Source: Prevotella melaninogenica ATCC 25845 (lineage in GTDB: Bacteria > Bacteroidota > Bacteroidia > Bacteroidales > Bacteroidaceae). Taken from it: a stretch of DNA of 64,000 bases. Numbering within the stretch: position 1 is the stretch's first letter; each line of letters begins with the position of its first letter. The notes under the pieces were generated by a model. It was given only the letters and a program-made list of their open reading frames with translations, ran no database searches and was not told the origin of the DNA. Shown here piece by piece: positions 1 to 10,862 of this stretch. The translations under genes were made by a program, and so were the position numbers. The DNA lies in NCBI RefSeq assembly GCF_000144405.1, contig NC_014370.1, positions 997,501 to 1,061,500 of the forward strand, in the 5' to 3' direction.

Positions 1-1149
1 GTTAATCTCTCTGCTCGTGAAGTTGGATTGATGATACATAACCCCATCTACATCTGTTGTATGGTGGTTTTTCCTCTTGTTATCATCTTTTTCTTTACAT
101 CTCTGATGAGTACTGGGCAGCCAGAAAAACTCCCTTGTGGTGTTGTCGACAATGATAACACTTCTGTTACACGTGCTATGATTCGTCAGTTGGATGGTTT
201 TCAAAGTACTCGTGTCGCAGGGCATTACAACAATGTATCTGAAGCACGTAAAGCCATACAGCGCAATGAGATATATGGTTTCCTCTATATCCCAGAAGGA
301 ACAACGGCTAAGCTTGTTTCCCAGCGGCAGCCAGAGGTATCTTTCTATTATAGTAATGTGACACTCGTTGCGGGAGGTATGATTTTCAAAGACCTCAAGA
401 CTGTAACTACTCTTAGTTCTGCAGCTGTTGGTGCAGCTAAGTTGCAGATGCTTGGAAAGACGCCTGATGAGATTAAAACAATCATTCAGCCAATAGGTCT
501 CGACGTACACATGGTTGGTAATCCTTGGATGAACTATAATGTTTATTTAAGTAGTATTATGATTCCTGGTATTCTGGTGCTATTCATGTTTCTTATTACC
601 GCCTATTCTATCGGTACAGAACTAAAGTTTGGTAGAGCTAATGAGTGGATGTCTATGGCTGGAAATAATATTTTTTTAGCACTTACAGGTAAACTATTAC
701 CACAGACACTCATCTTCTTATCCATATTTTTAGGATATGAATGGTATGTCTATGGTTATCTAAACTTTCCACACCCCGGTGGGCTGGGCATGATTATCTT
801 CCTTGCCATACTTACTGTACTGTCATCTCAGGGATTCGGTGTTTTTGTCTTTGGATTGATGCCTTCTCTGCGAATGTCTATGAGTATATGTTCTCTTTGG
901 GCTGTGGTAGGCTTCTCTGCCTGTGGTGCAACCTTCCCACTATTTGCTATGGACGGTATGATTGAAGCCTTGGCACAGATTATACCATTGCGCCATTACT
1001 ATATGATTTATCAAATCTGTATCTTTAATGGGTATCCTTTGATAAATGCGTGGGTGAATGTCATAGCACTGGTAGCTTTTGCCTCACTGCCAATCCTTGT
1101 GATTAGAAATATTAAACGAGCAATGGTTGAATATGTGTATATACCTTAA
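1..1149 (+). CDS. ABC-2 type transporter permease, 5' end outside the window
   Basis: Inner-membrane permease of an ABC export system (ABC-2 family). The reading frame is open from base 1, nine codons before the first in-window ATG at 28, so the real start lies upstream of the window. One hydrophobic segment near the visible N-terminus is followed by a soluble loop of about 150 residues and then five to six membrane segments (from about residue 175 of the ATG-28 frame to the C-terminus). This one-plus-five topology is typical of ABC-2 permeases of the YbhS/YhhJ kind. The gene is followed 154 bp later by a second permease of the same type, suggesting a heteromeric exporter; no ATPase or HlyD-like partner is inside the window. 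The substrate cannot be told from sequence. Confidence 0.8.
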   Translation, partial: VNLSAREVGLMIHNPIYICCMVVFPLVIIFFFTSLMSTGQPEKLPCGVVDNDNTSVTRAMIRQLDGFQSTRVAGHYNNVSEARKAIQRNEIYGFLYIPEGTTAKLVSQRQPEVSFYYSNVTLVAGGMIFKDLKTVTTLSSAAVGAAKLQMLGKTPDEIKTIIQPIGLDVHMVGNPWMNYNVYLSSIMIPGILVLFMFLITAYSIGTELKFGRANEWMSMAGNNIFLALTGKLLPQTLIFLSIFLGYEWYVYGYLNFPHPGGLGMIIFLAILTVLSSQGFGVFVFGLMPSLRMSMSICSLWAVVGFSACGATFPLFAMDGMIEALAQIIPLRHYYMIYQICIFNGYPLINAWVNVIALVAFASLPILVIRNIKRAMVEYVYIP

Positions 1150-1303
1150 AGATATGCAAGTGTCAGCCACTAACGGTCATAAAGGATGAGTTTATGTGCA
1201 GAATTTTATCAAAGGAAAAGTTCCATAAAGAGTTATATTTATGTGTATTACTCATCTCTGATTAAATAATCTCTCAAAGAAGAGGGTTAACAAACGGTCA
1301 ATT

Positions 1304-2599
1304 ATGTCAGAAACAAAGAATACAACGAAGTCTATTAACAAAAAGAAAGCAAGCTCAGGACCACTGAGTTTTCTGTCTTCTCTTTGTTATATATGGTGGT
1401 TGGAGACGAAGAGTACGATTAAAGACGAAGGAGTATTAATATTCTTTCTTGTTGTACCTTTGGCTTACCCACTGCTTTACTCATGGATATATAATAATGA
1501 GGTGGTGCGTGAAGTTCCTGTCGCTATTGTCGATTTATCTCACTCTTCATCTTCACGTGAGTTTATTCAAGACTTTGATGCGTCACCTGATGTACGTGCT
1601 GCCTACTATTGTAATAATCTGCAAGAGGCTGAAGCATTGGTAGGAAAACAGGCTGTACATGGTGTACTCTACTTTCCAAGTGACTTTGATCGCACTTTGC
1701 ACCGTGGTGAAAAGGCTCATGTGGGCGTGTATTGTGATATGAGTCTGATGCTTACTTATAAGGCTATCTATCAGACTGCATTGGCAGTATCAATGGAAAT
1801 AGGTACTGACATAAAGAAAGAACATACCTTATCGTTTACAGAAAGAGATGAAGAGGTTAGCACCGAACCAATGATAGTAGATGCAGAGCCTATCTTTAAC
1901 ACAACGGGAGGTTATGGTAATGCTATTCTTCCTGGTGTGTTGATTCTTATTCTACAGCAAACATTACTTCTCGGAATTGGCTTATCAGCAGGTACAGCAC
2001 GTGAAAACAACCGTTTCCAAGATCTTGTCCCTATCGGTAAACACTACAATGGAATTATGAAGATAGTACTGGGCAAATCCTCTTGCTATTTCATGATTTA
2101 TTGTGTTATGGCAGCATACGTAACAATGGTTGTACCCCATTTGTTTAACTTCACGATGCTTGCCCGTCCTGCTGACCTCTTTTGGCTTCTGTTGCCATAT
2201 TTGTTAGCGGTTATCTTCTTCGGTATGACTATCTCGTGTCTTGTGCGTTATCGTGAGAATGTGATGCTTTTAGTGGTCTTTACCTCTATCCCTTTCCTTT
2301 TCCTTACGGGTGCATCATGGCCACAGAGTAGTATTCCTGGTGGCTGGCAGGGTGTCAGTTGGCTTATTCCTTCCACCTTTGGCGTTCGTGGATATTTACG
2401 AATAGCCTCTATGGGTGCTACCATTGATGATGTATTGCCAGAAGTTCGTGCGTTATGGATACAAGCAGCCGTATATTTTGTTACAACCTGCTTTGTCTAT
2501 AGGTTCCAGATTATCAATGCTCGTAAACATGCTATCTCACACTATCAGATGATTCAAGATAGGATTAAGACTGCTCGTGAGAAGAAGTCTAAGGAATAA
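1304..2599 (+). CDS. ABC-2 type transporter permease
   Basis: Second ABC-2 family permease, 431 residues. It has a charged Lys/Ser-rich cytoplasmic N-terminus (about residues 1-30), one membrane segment at about 45-63, a large periplasmic loop of about 140 residues, and a block of membrane segments from about residue 205 to 400. The C-terminal tail is strongly basic. Architecture and loop wording (for example 'VAIVDLSHSSSSREFI') parallel the preceding permease, whose loop reads 'CGVVDNDNTSVTRAMI', so the two are diverged paralogues that probably form one transporter. ATG at 1304 is preceded by no clear ribosome-binding site, as is usual in Bacteroidota. The exported compound is unknown. Confidence 0.82.
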   Translation: MSETKNTTKSINKKKASSGPLSFLSSLCYIWWLETKSTIKDEGVLIFFLVVPLAYPLLYSWIYNNEVVREVPVAIVDLSHSSSSREFIQDFDASPDVRAAYYCNNLQEAEALVGKQAVHGVLYFPSDFDRTLHRGEKAHVGVYCDMSLMLTYKAIYQTALAVSMEIGTDIKKEHTLSFTERDEEVSTEPMIVDAEPIFNTTGGYGNAILPGVLILILQQTLLLGIGLSAGTARENNRFQDLVPIGKHYNGIMKIVLGKSSCYFMIYCVMAAYVTMVVPHLFNFTMLARPADLFWLLLPYLLAVIFFGMTISCLVRYRENVMLLVVFTSIPFLFLTGASWPQSSIPGGWQGVSWLIPSTFGVRGYLRIASMGATIDDVLPEVRALWIQAAVYFVTTCFVYRFQIINARKHAISHYQMIQDRIKTAREKKSKE

Positions 2600-2690
2600 T
2601 AAACATTCTAAGAAAAGGTTTTAGCATACAATGCTCTTTATTGATATAATAGAGAAGTAGAACCCTTTACAGCAGAAAGAATAATCTACT

Positions 2691-2865
2691 TTGTAAATAT
2701 TTTTCACCATCACTATTCTTATCAAGGCTTAATTGGCTTTGAAAAGACGCCCTTTTGACTTGCAAAAGGTGCCCTTTTGAAGTCTTACTAACGCCCTTTT
2801 GAAGGCCAATTAAGCACCTTTTCTCATGCAATCTTGTAACATCTTAATAGCAAGACAGTTACAAA
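2691..2865. repeat. 175-bp interspersed element, copy 1
   Basis: This stretch matches 18970-19145 at nearly the same length, from a shared 'TTGTAAATA' start to a shared 'GTTACAAA' end. Inside it 'GCCCTTTTGA' occurs at 2749, 2771 and 2793, exactly 22 bp apart, followed by a variant 'GCACCTTTTC' at 2814. No open frame covers it, and both copies are intergenic. Function unknown. Confidence 0.75.
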
Positions 2866-2993
2866 GGCAAATAAAATAGTACTTTTTTACCTGATTTCTA
2901 TAAAGAGATTAAGGATTAATGTAAAATAAATTCAAATACTATCTATTCTAAAAAGTAAGTGTTTATAGCCCCAATTTGAATTGAATAAGACAA

Positions 2994-3058
2994 ATGGGAA
3001 TATAAGTTTATACGTCTATTAGATACATCTATAATAAACTATAAACTTGTATTCCCAT
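2994..3058. terminator. Long hairpin between convergent genes, candidate bidirectional terminator
   Basis: Bases 2994-3011 and 3041-3058 are inverted repeats matching at 17 of 18 positions, with a 29-nt loop. It sits between the permease gene (+) and the SDR gene (-). There is no strong T-run on either side, so a transcript-stabilising or terminator role is inferred from position only. Confidence 0.45.
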
Positions 3059-3152
3059 AACTAATATATCTTCTTATATCACTCTTAAAAGTAGAAGTGT
3101 CCTCTCTTCTTTGTGTTAAATGCTACCCTTATGCAAGGTGGAAAAGAAAGAC

Positions 3153-3917
3153 TTACTTTGATGTGTCTCTATGTAGCACACTTCCGTTTGCCTGATGCGT
3201 AGCAAGAACAAGCACTTCGGCAATCTGAACATGCGCAGGAGCAGAAGCAGCATAGAACACAACCTCAGCTATATCGGCACCAGTGAGTGGCTTAACACCT
3301 TCATATACTTTTTCAGCACGAGCATCATTGCCATGAAAACGTACGTTAGAGAAGTGGGTTTCTACCAATCCAGGCTTTACATTCGTCACACGTACAGAGG
3401 TATGTGCAAGGTCGATACGGAGTCCGTCGGTAATAGTCTTTACTGCTGCCTTTGTACCACAATAGACATTACCGCCTGCATAGGCTGCATCGCCTGCCAC
3501 AGAACCGATATTAATAACATGTCCACTATCACGTTTTACCATTCTTGGAACAACAAGGCGTGTCATGGTTAAGAGTCCTTTGATATTGGTATCAATCATC
3601 GTTTCCCAATCTTCAAAGCTACCTTCATATTCAGGTTCTAAGCCAAGAGCCAAACCAGCATTGTTAATTAAGACATCAATCTGCTGCCATTCAAGTGGTA
3701 GGCTGTTGATAGCTGCAGTTGCCGCATTACGATTACGTACGTCAAAAGCAAGTGCTAACACTCTCACTCCTTCTGCTTCGAGTTCTTTCTTTAGGTTAGC
3801 AAGAAGTTGTGCTCTACGCCCAGTAATGATAACATCATAACCTCCTTGCGCAAACTTACGTGCACAGGCTTCGCCAATTCCACTGGTAGCACCAGTAATC
3901 AATACTATTTTTCTCAT
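3153..3917 (-). CDS. SDR-family NADP-dependent oxidoreductase
   Basis: Classical short-chain dehydrogenase/reductase, 254 residues, cytosolic. The cofactor-binding glycine motif TGATSGIG is at residues 8-15, NNAG at 85-88, and the catalytic set is Asn111, Ser139, Tyr152 and Lys156 (YxxxK as 'YCGTK'). The wording 'PGLVETHFSNVRFHGN' is like the YdfG group (3-hydroxy acid / serine dehydrogenases), but the substrate is not settled by sequence. ATG at 3917 directly precedes the fold, giving a normal family length. It is transcribed alone, 117 bp downstream of two EamA transporter genes on the same strand. Confidence 0.88.
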   Translation of the reverse strand: MRKIVLITGATSGIGEACARKFAQGGYDVIITGRRAQLLANLKKELEAEGVRVLALAFDVRNRNAATAAINSLPLEWQQIDVLINNAGLALGLEPEYEGSFEDWETMIDTNIKGLLTMTRLVVPRMVKRDSGHVINIGSVAGDAAYAGGNVYCGTKAAVKTITDGLRIDLAHTSVRVTNVKPGLVETHFSNVRFHGNDARAEKVYEGVKPLTGADIAEVVFYAASAPAHVQIAEVLVLATHQANGSVLHRDTSK

Positions 3918-4033
3918 ATTATGACTAAGTTATTATTGAAAGACAATATAGTTTAAGACAAACTAATAGAAAGGAGAACTTGCTTCCCTTACCAGTTTCT
4001 TATGTAATGGTTAGTATCTATAAAGCACTACTA

Positions 4034-4915
4034 TTATTTATTCGACACCGCCACACCTATTAATATCAACGCACTCCCGACATAGGCTATGGCTGTCATT
4101 GGCTCGTTGAGGAAGATAGCACTGGTTGCTACTGTGGTGATAGGGTTTAGATATAGATAGTTCGATGATGTCATGGCACCAATCTTCGCAATGACTAATG
4201 TCCACAGAACAAAGCAAAGGAAAGACGCTACAAGACCAAGGAACAATAGGTTTAAGATAACTTTCGGTGTGAGGAGCATGGAGGTAGTTGCCGTCCATGG
4301 GTCAAAAAGAAAGGCTGGCAATACCGTTACAAGTCCGTAGAAGAATATCTTACGTGTTATAAAAACAGCCGAATAACTGTTTGATATCTTCTTCATTAGT
4401 AAGGAATAAACAGCCCAACATAGTGATGCCAATAACGTGAGGAGGTCGCCCAAAGGATTCAGATGTAGGACAAAACTACCATTGAAGATAACGATAGCAA
4501 CACCCATCAAGGCTATCAACGAACCGAGAATCAATGACCAACTTGCTTTAATACTCTTCACAAAGGTAATACCAAGTAGTACTGTAAGCAGTGGTGCAGT
4601 ACAAACAATGAAACTAACGTTATTGACATAAGTAAGTCCTACTGCATAGTTTTCTGCAAGGAAGAACACTGAACCTCCCGTTATACCTAATAAAACCATA
4701 ATTAATTCATCACGCCATGTATGAGAAAAAAGCTGACGTGGCGAGATAAACCATATACAAATATAGGCAATAACAAAGCGTAGGAAAAAGATTTCCAACG
4801 GTGTTAACCCACTGTTATAAAGCACCTTTGTGTTTACAAAGGTAGTGCCCCATACGGCGACAATAGCAATGGCAAGAAGATGCCATAGTATGTTTTTATT
4901 CTTGATGTTCGGCAT
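4034..4915 (-). CDS. EamA-family DMT-type transporter
   Basis: Inner-membrane transporter of the drug/metabolite superfamily, 293 residues, with ten predicted membrane helices arranged as two EamA repeats (about residues 10-135 and 150-290). The repeat signature 'ALIPLLTVLLGI'-like stretch appears as 'TAPLLTVLLGITF' in the first half and 'LNPITTVATSAIFL' in the second, as expected for EamA duplication. The gene overlaps the 3' end of the upstream EamA gene by 20 bp in a different frame, so the two are co-transcribed and may act together. Substrate unknown. Confidence 0.83.
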   Translation of the reverse strand: MPNIKNKNILWHLLAIAIVAVWGTTFVNTKVLYNSGLTPLEIFFLRFVIAYICIWFISPRQLFSHTWRDELIMVLLGITGGSVFFLAENYAVGLTYVNNVSFIVCTAPLLTVLLGITFVKSIKASWSLILGSLIALMGVAIVIFNGSFVLHLNPLGDLLTLLASLCWAVYSLLMKKISNSYSAVFITRKIFFYGLVTVLPAFLFDPWTATTSMLLTPKVILNLLFLGLVASFLCFVLWTLVIAKIGAMTSSNYLYLNPITTVATSAIFLNEPMTAIAYVGSALILIGVAVSNK

Positions 4916-5819
4916 ATTTCCTAAGAGGATTAGGTAAGGTTTTACCCTTTGTGATAAGAATTATTACGGAAGTAATGATAAGTACACAACCAATAATAAT
5001 AGATGTTGTGAGTGGTTCGCCCATGAGTGTGATACCAATAGTCATTGCAGTGAGTGGCTCAAAGGCTCCTAAGATAGCAACACTGGCAGAATCAATCAAG
5101 GTGAGTGAACGAACCAATGTAACGTTACTGATAGTGGTTGGAATCAAACCCAGTAGTATCAATGAAAGGAAAGAGTCTGCATTCGTAATTCGTTGTACAC
5201 CTCCTGTCGTAAATGTTGCATAAAGAATGAGTAGCAACATTGCCATAAAAAAGATGTAGAAATTAACCTTCAACGCCGGCAACTTACGAATACGCATATG
5301 AGGGAAAAGTACCATATAGATAGCATACAGCAGTCCTGAAGACATGGCAAGTGTAACACCCCACATCGACTTAATACCGTCTGTATGCCCTATTCCACCA
5401 AGAAAAGCCACACCGGCAATAGCAAGTAAAATAGCTAAGGATATGCGAATTGTAAGTTTTTCATTAAAGAAAAGAATGAGAAGAATCTCCGTCCATACCG
5501 GATAAGAGAATAGCAGGGTGGTAGCTATACCACCAGGCATATATTCGTAACTACTGAAAAGACATACAGCCGACACAGCATACAGAATCGAAAGGAATGT
5601 GATACGGAGTCCATCTCCCCATCGTATATGTAGATTTTGCTTACGCCATAAGAGGATCACCATCATAAAAAGACAACCGAAGGCGAAACGATAGATTAAA
5701 ACTGACGGCAATAACATTCCCGATTCCATTACAGGAATGGAGAAAAGCGGGATAGTACCGAACGTAATTGCAGAAAGGCTGGCATAGCCATAACCCTTTA
5801 TAGTGGAAGAATTATTCAC
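4896..5819 (-). CDS. EamA-family DMT-type transporter, GTG start
   Basis: Ten-helix EamA transporter of 307 residues. The first codon is GTG at 5819; no in-frame ATG lies close enough to replace it without losing the first helix ('YGYASLSAITFGTIPLF'). A possible -7 box on the minus strand (CAAATTTA read forward, about 5855) would start transcription shortly upstream. It is the first gene of a two-gene unit with the next EamA gene. The pair are paralogues of only modest similarity, so a recent duplication is not implied. Confidence 0.8.
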   Translation of the reverse strand: MNNSSTIKGYGYASLSAITFGTIPLFSIPVMESGMLLPSVLIYRFAFGCLFMMVILLWRKQNLHIRWGDGLRITFLSILYAVSAVCLFSSYEYMPGGIATTLLFSYPVWTEILLILFFNEKLTIRISLAILLAIAGVAFLGGIGHTDGIKSMWGVTLAMSSGLLYAIYMVLFPHMRIRKLPALKVNFYIFFMAMLLLILYATFTTGGVQRITNADSFLSLILLGLIPTTISNVTLVRSLTLIDSASVAILGAFEPLTAMTIGITLMGEPLTTSIIIGCVLIITSVIILITKGKTLPNPLRKYAEHQE

Positions 5820-5995
5820 GATTTATATGTGTGTTGATTAACGCTAATATAAGTGCAAATTTACATATTTTTCTGCAATATATGTACCGAAAGCTTCTAT
5901 AAAAAGGTCAAGAATAGGGAATAATGACTATACCATGAGGTATGGCAACAATAAATAGCTTTTACTTTGGCTAACTATTGCAAGGCATTTAGCCC

Positions 5996-6036
5996 CCAAC
6001 ACCATTGGTGCTTACCATTAGCACCACATGTGCGGA
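5996..6036. repeat. 22-bp-periodic palindrome array, locus a (2 units)
   Basis: Two units with CACC at 6000 and 6022, exactly 22 bp apart: 'ACACCATTGGTGC' and 'GCACCACATGTGC'. Same family as the arrays near 11.8, 39.8 and 46.7 kb. Intergenic, upstream of the thiamin operon promoter. Confidence 0.65.
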
Positions 6037-6133
6037 GCATCAACTCCTTGGCAAACATAGTCTTTTAATTGGGGAGAGAACCATATAATATGGCGCACTA
6101 AACGTTAAATATAAGTTAAATCTTAGGTAACTA

Positions 6134-6164
6134 TTTCCTATTTAAGTAATAACATTTACTTTTG
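6134..6164 (+). promoter_or_regulatory. Candidate Bacteroidota promoter of the thiamin operon
   Basis: TTTC at 6134-6137 (for -33 TTTG), 19 nt, then TACTTTTG at 6157-6164, matching the TAnnTTTG -7 consensus. The start of transcription would fall about 20 nt before the TPP riboswitch. Confidence 0.55.
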
Positions 6165-6189
6165 TCAACCGATAAATAAATTAAGAAAC

Positions 6190-6262
6190 AAGGGGTGCTT
6201 CACGGTTGTGTTGCTGAGATTATACCCATAGAACCTGACGCTGATAATGCAGCCGCAGGGAT
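6190..6262 (+). promoter_or_regulatory. TPP riboswitch (THI element)
   Basis: The conserved blocks of the thiamin pyrophosphate aptamer appear in order: GGGGTGC (6192), GCTGAGA (6213), ACCC, GAACCTGA (6231) and TAATGC with a closing GCAGGGA. It precedes thiD by about 110 nt and should switch off the thiamin operon when TPP is abundant. Only the aptamer is certain; the switching structure is discussed with the hairpin that follows. Confidence 0.95.
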
Positions 6263-6263
6263 T

Positions 6264-6310
6264 GTCTCATTCTATACTTACACTTTGTTTGTCATTAATG
6301 AGACTGTTTT
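6264..6310 (+). terminator. Hairpin after the TPP aptamer, candidate expression platform
   Basis: GTCTCATT at 6264-6271 pairs with AATGAGAC at 6297-6304, followed by TGTTTT. It lies between the aptamer and thiD, where an expression platform is expected. The T-run is short, so it may be a weak intrinsic terminator or part of another control structure. Confidence 0.45.
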
Positions 6311-6371
6311 CTATCTCGTATCATCTTTTGAAAAACTGCAATAGACGTACCTCTACAAACCGATATGGTGC

Positions 6372-7183
6372 ATGAGATATATTTGTGCATTGACAATTGC
6401 AGGCTCTGACTGTAGCGGTGGAGCTGGAATACAAGCAGACATAAAGACTATGTCAGCCTTGGGTGTCTATGCTGCAGCTGTTATTACATCTATTACTGTG
6501 CAAAATACGAAAGGTGTACAGGCTGTTTATGGCATGAATCCTCTTATCGTTGCAGATCAGATTAAGGCGGTTATGGACGATATAAAACCTGATGCTGTAA
6601 AGATTGGGATGGTAAATGATTGTGCTACTATACACGCCATAGCTGATACGTTGAAGTTTTATCCGAACATTCCGATAGTGATTGATCCGATTATGATATC
6701 TACGAGTGGCTTTAGACTTATGAAACAAGATACTTTAGAACTATTTTGTCATTCTTTGCTTCCTATGTCTACCCTACTGACTCCTAATCTTCCTGAGGCT
6801 GAGATATTGTCAAATATGAAAATATATACTATTGATGACATGGATATAGCAGCACAAAGAATCTTGAGTTTGGGGTGTAAAGCTGTTCTGATAAAAGGAG
6901 GACATGCGAAAGGAGATAGAAAGGTAGATCGACTTTATACGACTAATGAAGGTGTACAAACTTTCACCCATAAAACAATAGACACCCGAAACACTCATGG
7001 AACAGGTTGTACTCTATCCTCTGCTATCACTTCCTTTATAGCACGTAGACTGGATTTAGCTGATGCTATAGCTGCTGCAAAGAACTATCTTTCTCAAGCA
7101 TTGGAAGCTGGTAAGGATATTCATATAGGCGAAGGACACGGGCCTGTCAACCATTTGTTTAATCCTAAGAAACTAATAACTTT

Positions 7184-7187
<4 letters not shown>
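6372..7187 (+). CDS. thiD: Hydroxymethylpyrimidine / phosphomethylpyrimidine kinase
   Basis: Phosphorylates HMP to HMP-P and HMP-PP for thiamin synthesis; cytosolic ribokinase-like fold, 271 residues, full family length. The N-terminal substrate and nucleotide region reads 'AGSDCSGGAGIQADIKT' (about residues 10-26) and the C-terminal anion-hole motif is 'THGTGCTLSSAI' (about residues 212-223). First gene of the operon, downstream of the TPP riboswitch. Its stop codon overlaps the thiE start (ATGA), which indicates translational coupling. Confidence 0.95.
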
Positions 7188-9393
<2,206 letters not shown>

Positions 9394-9431
9394 GCAAAAA
9401 AATAACAATTATCCGTAAATATAAATTTATT

Positions 9432-10205
9432 ATGATTGAGACACAAGTATCAAAAGGTATTATTAGTACCTATTTCGACAAACTTCAGCGTAATTTACAA
9501 CTCGATGTTGCCATCGTTGGTGGTGGCCCTTCTGGTATTGTAGCAGCGTATTATCTGGCGAAAGCAGGGTTAAAAACAGCTTTATTTGACCGTAAGTTGT
9601 CACCTGGCGGGGGTATGTGGGGTGGCGCAATGATGTTCAACCAAATTGTTATACAGGAAGAAGCATTGCACATTGTCAAGGACTTCAATATCAGCTATCA
9701 GCCTTATGAAAACGAACTTTATACCATTGACTCCGTTGAAAGTACCTCCGCTTTGCTTTATCATGCAGCTCATGCTGGTGCAACAATCTTCAACTGCTAT
9801 TCTGTTGAAGATGTTGTCTTCAAGAATGATGTTGTAAGTGGTGTTGTAGTCAACTGGACTCCAGTCCTTCGTGAAGGACTACATGTTGATCCATTAAACA
9901 TCATGTCTAAATGTGTGATTGATGGTACCGGTCACGACAGCGAGATATGTAAGGTTGTGGCACGTAAGAATGGTATCCGACTTGACACTGCTACAGGCGG
10001 AGTTGTGGGTGAAAAGTCCTTGGATGTAGCTGAAGGTGAACGCATGGTCGTTGAAGGAACGCGTGAAATTTACCCTGGACTCTATGTATGTGGCATGGCT
10101 TCTTCAGCCGTAGCAGGAACTCCAAGAATGGGTCCAATATTTGGTGGTATGTTACTATCTGGCAAGAAGGTAGCCGATTTGATTATAGATAAACTAAAGA
10201 AATAA
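9432..10205 (+). CDS. Thi4-type adenosine diphosphate thiazole synthase, sulfide-dependent form
   Basis: FAD/NAD(P)-binding protein of the Thi4 family, 257 residues, which makes the thiazole half of thiamin from NAD and glycine. The dinucleotide fold 'VAIVGGGPSGIVAAYYLAKAG' starts at residue 26; 'GGGMWGGAMMFN' (59-70) and 'GTPRMGPIFGGMLLSGKKVA' near the C-terminus are Thi4 signatures. The residue that aligns with the sulfur-donating Cys205 of yeast Thi4 (two before the DP pair) is His151 here ('GLHVDP'), as in methanogen enzymes that use free sulfide catalytically instead of sacrificing their own cysteine. No thiG, thiS, thiF or thiH occurs in this operon, so this gene probably replaces them. 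Confidence 0.9.
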   Translation: MIETQVSKGIISTYFDKLQRNLQLDVAIVGGGPSGIVAAYYLAKAGLKTALFDRKLSPGGGMWGGAMMFNQIVIQEEALHIVKDFNISYQPYENELYTIDSVESTSALLYHAAHAGATIFNCYSVEDVVFKNDVVSGVVVNWTPVLREGLHVDPLNIMSKCVIDGTGHDSEICKVVARKNGIRLDTATGGVVGEKSLDVAEGERMVVEGTREIYPGLYVCGMASSAVAGTPRMGPIFGGMLLSGKKVADLIIDKLKK

Positions 10206-10215
10206 ACATTATCTG

Positions 10216-10803
10216 ATGAAATGGATAATCATTACCTCTCCCGAGTTCTTATCGGGAGAGGCTACCTTCATAAGTAAACTCTTTTCACAAGGGCTTGATT
10301 TATTGCATCTGCGTAAGCCTGAAGCATCATTAGAAGCCTACAAGCAGCTTCTTCTTCAAATACCCGAACAGTGGCACAGTAGAATCGTTCTGCACGAACA
10401 TTTCGAATTGGCAGAAGAATATAAACTTCATGGTATTCATTTGAATCGGCTCTGTTCTGTAGCTCCCAAGGCTTATCATGGAAGCATTTCTTGCTCTTGT
10501 CATACCATAGAGGAAGTTATAACACAAAAAGACTCAAAAGACTATGTATTCTTGAGCCCTATCTTTGATAGTATCTCTAAAGTAGGATATCATGCAGCCT
10601 TCTCCCCTACCTCACTTAAGCAGGCTGCTATGGAAAACATCATTGATGAAAAAGTAATTGCCTTGGGAGGTATAACTGCTAATAACATCTTTCTTGTCAA
10701 AGAGTGGCACTTTGGTGGTGTTGCGTTATTAGGAGATATATGGAAGCGTATGTCAGACCCACAAGTAGATGAATATCTGAACCATATTCGAACACTCCTT
10801 TAA
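10216..10803 (+). CDS. ThiE/TenI-like protein, second thiamin phosphate synthase homologue
   Basis: 195-residue TIM-barrel protein of the ThiE/TenI group, last gene of the thiamin operon, 10 nt after thi4. It keeps 'LDLLHLRKPEAS' (about 28-39), 'HGIHLNR', 'SCSCHTIEEV' and 'YVFLSPIFDSISKVGY' (about 112-127), then 'VIALGGITANNI'. The 'SPIFDS' form differs from the 'GPxFxTxTK' phosphate-binding motif of the upstream ThiE and is more like TenI thiazole tautomerase. A tautomerase or salvage role is therefore as likely as synthase activity; the sequence alone does not decide. Confidence 0.82.
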   Translation: MKWIIITSPEFLSGEATFISKLFSQGLDLLHLRKPEASLEAYKQLLLQIPEQWHSRIVLHEHFELAEEYKLHGIHLNRLCSVAPKAYHGSISCSCHTIEEVITQKDSKDYVFLSPIFDSISKVGYHAAFSPTSLKQAAMENIIDEKVIALGGITANNIFLVKEWHFGGVALLGDIWKRMSDPQVDEYLNHIRTLL

Positions 10804-10862
10804 TAAGTTTAGACTAATATGAACTCAAACTCAATAAAAATGATTCTCCAATTGACCTTTTA

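Noticed and set aside
2994..3058. 18-bp inverted repeats as a small invertible promoter
   Set aside because: No promoter boxes inside the 29-nt loop, and both flanking genes converge on it, so a terminator reading is simpler.
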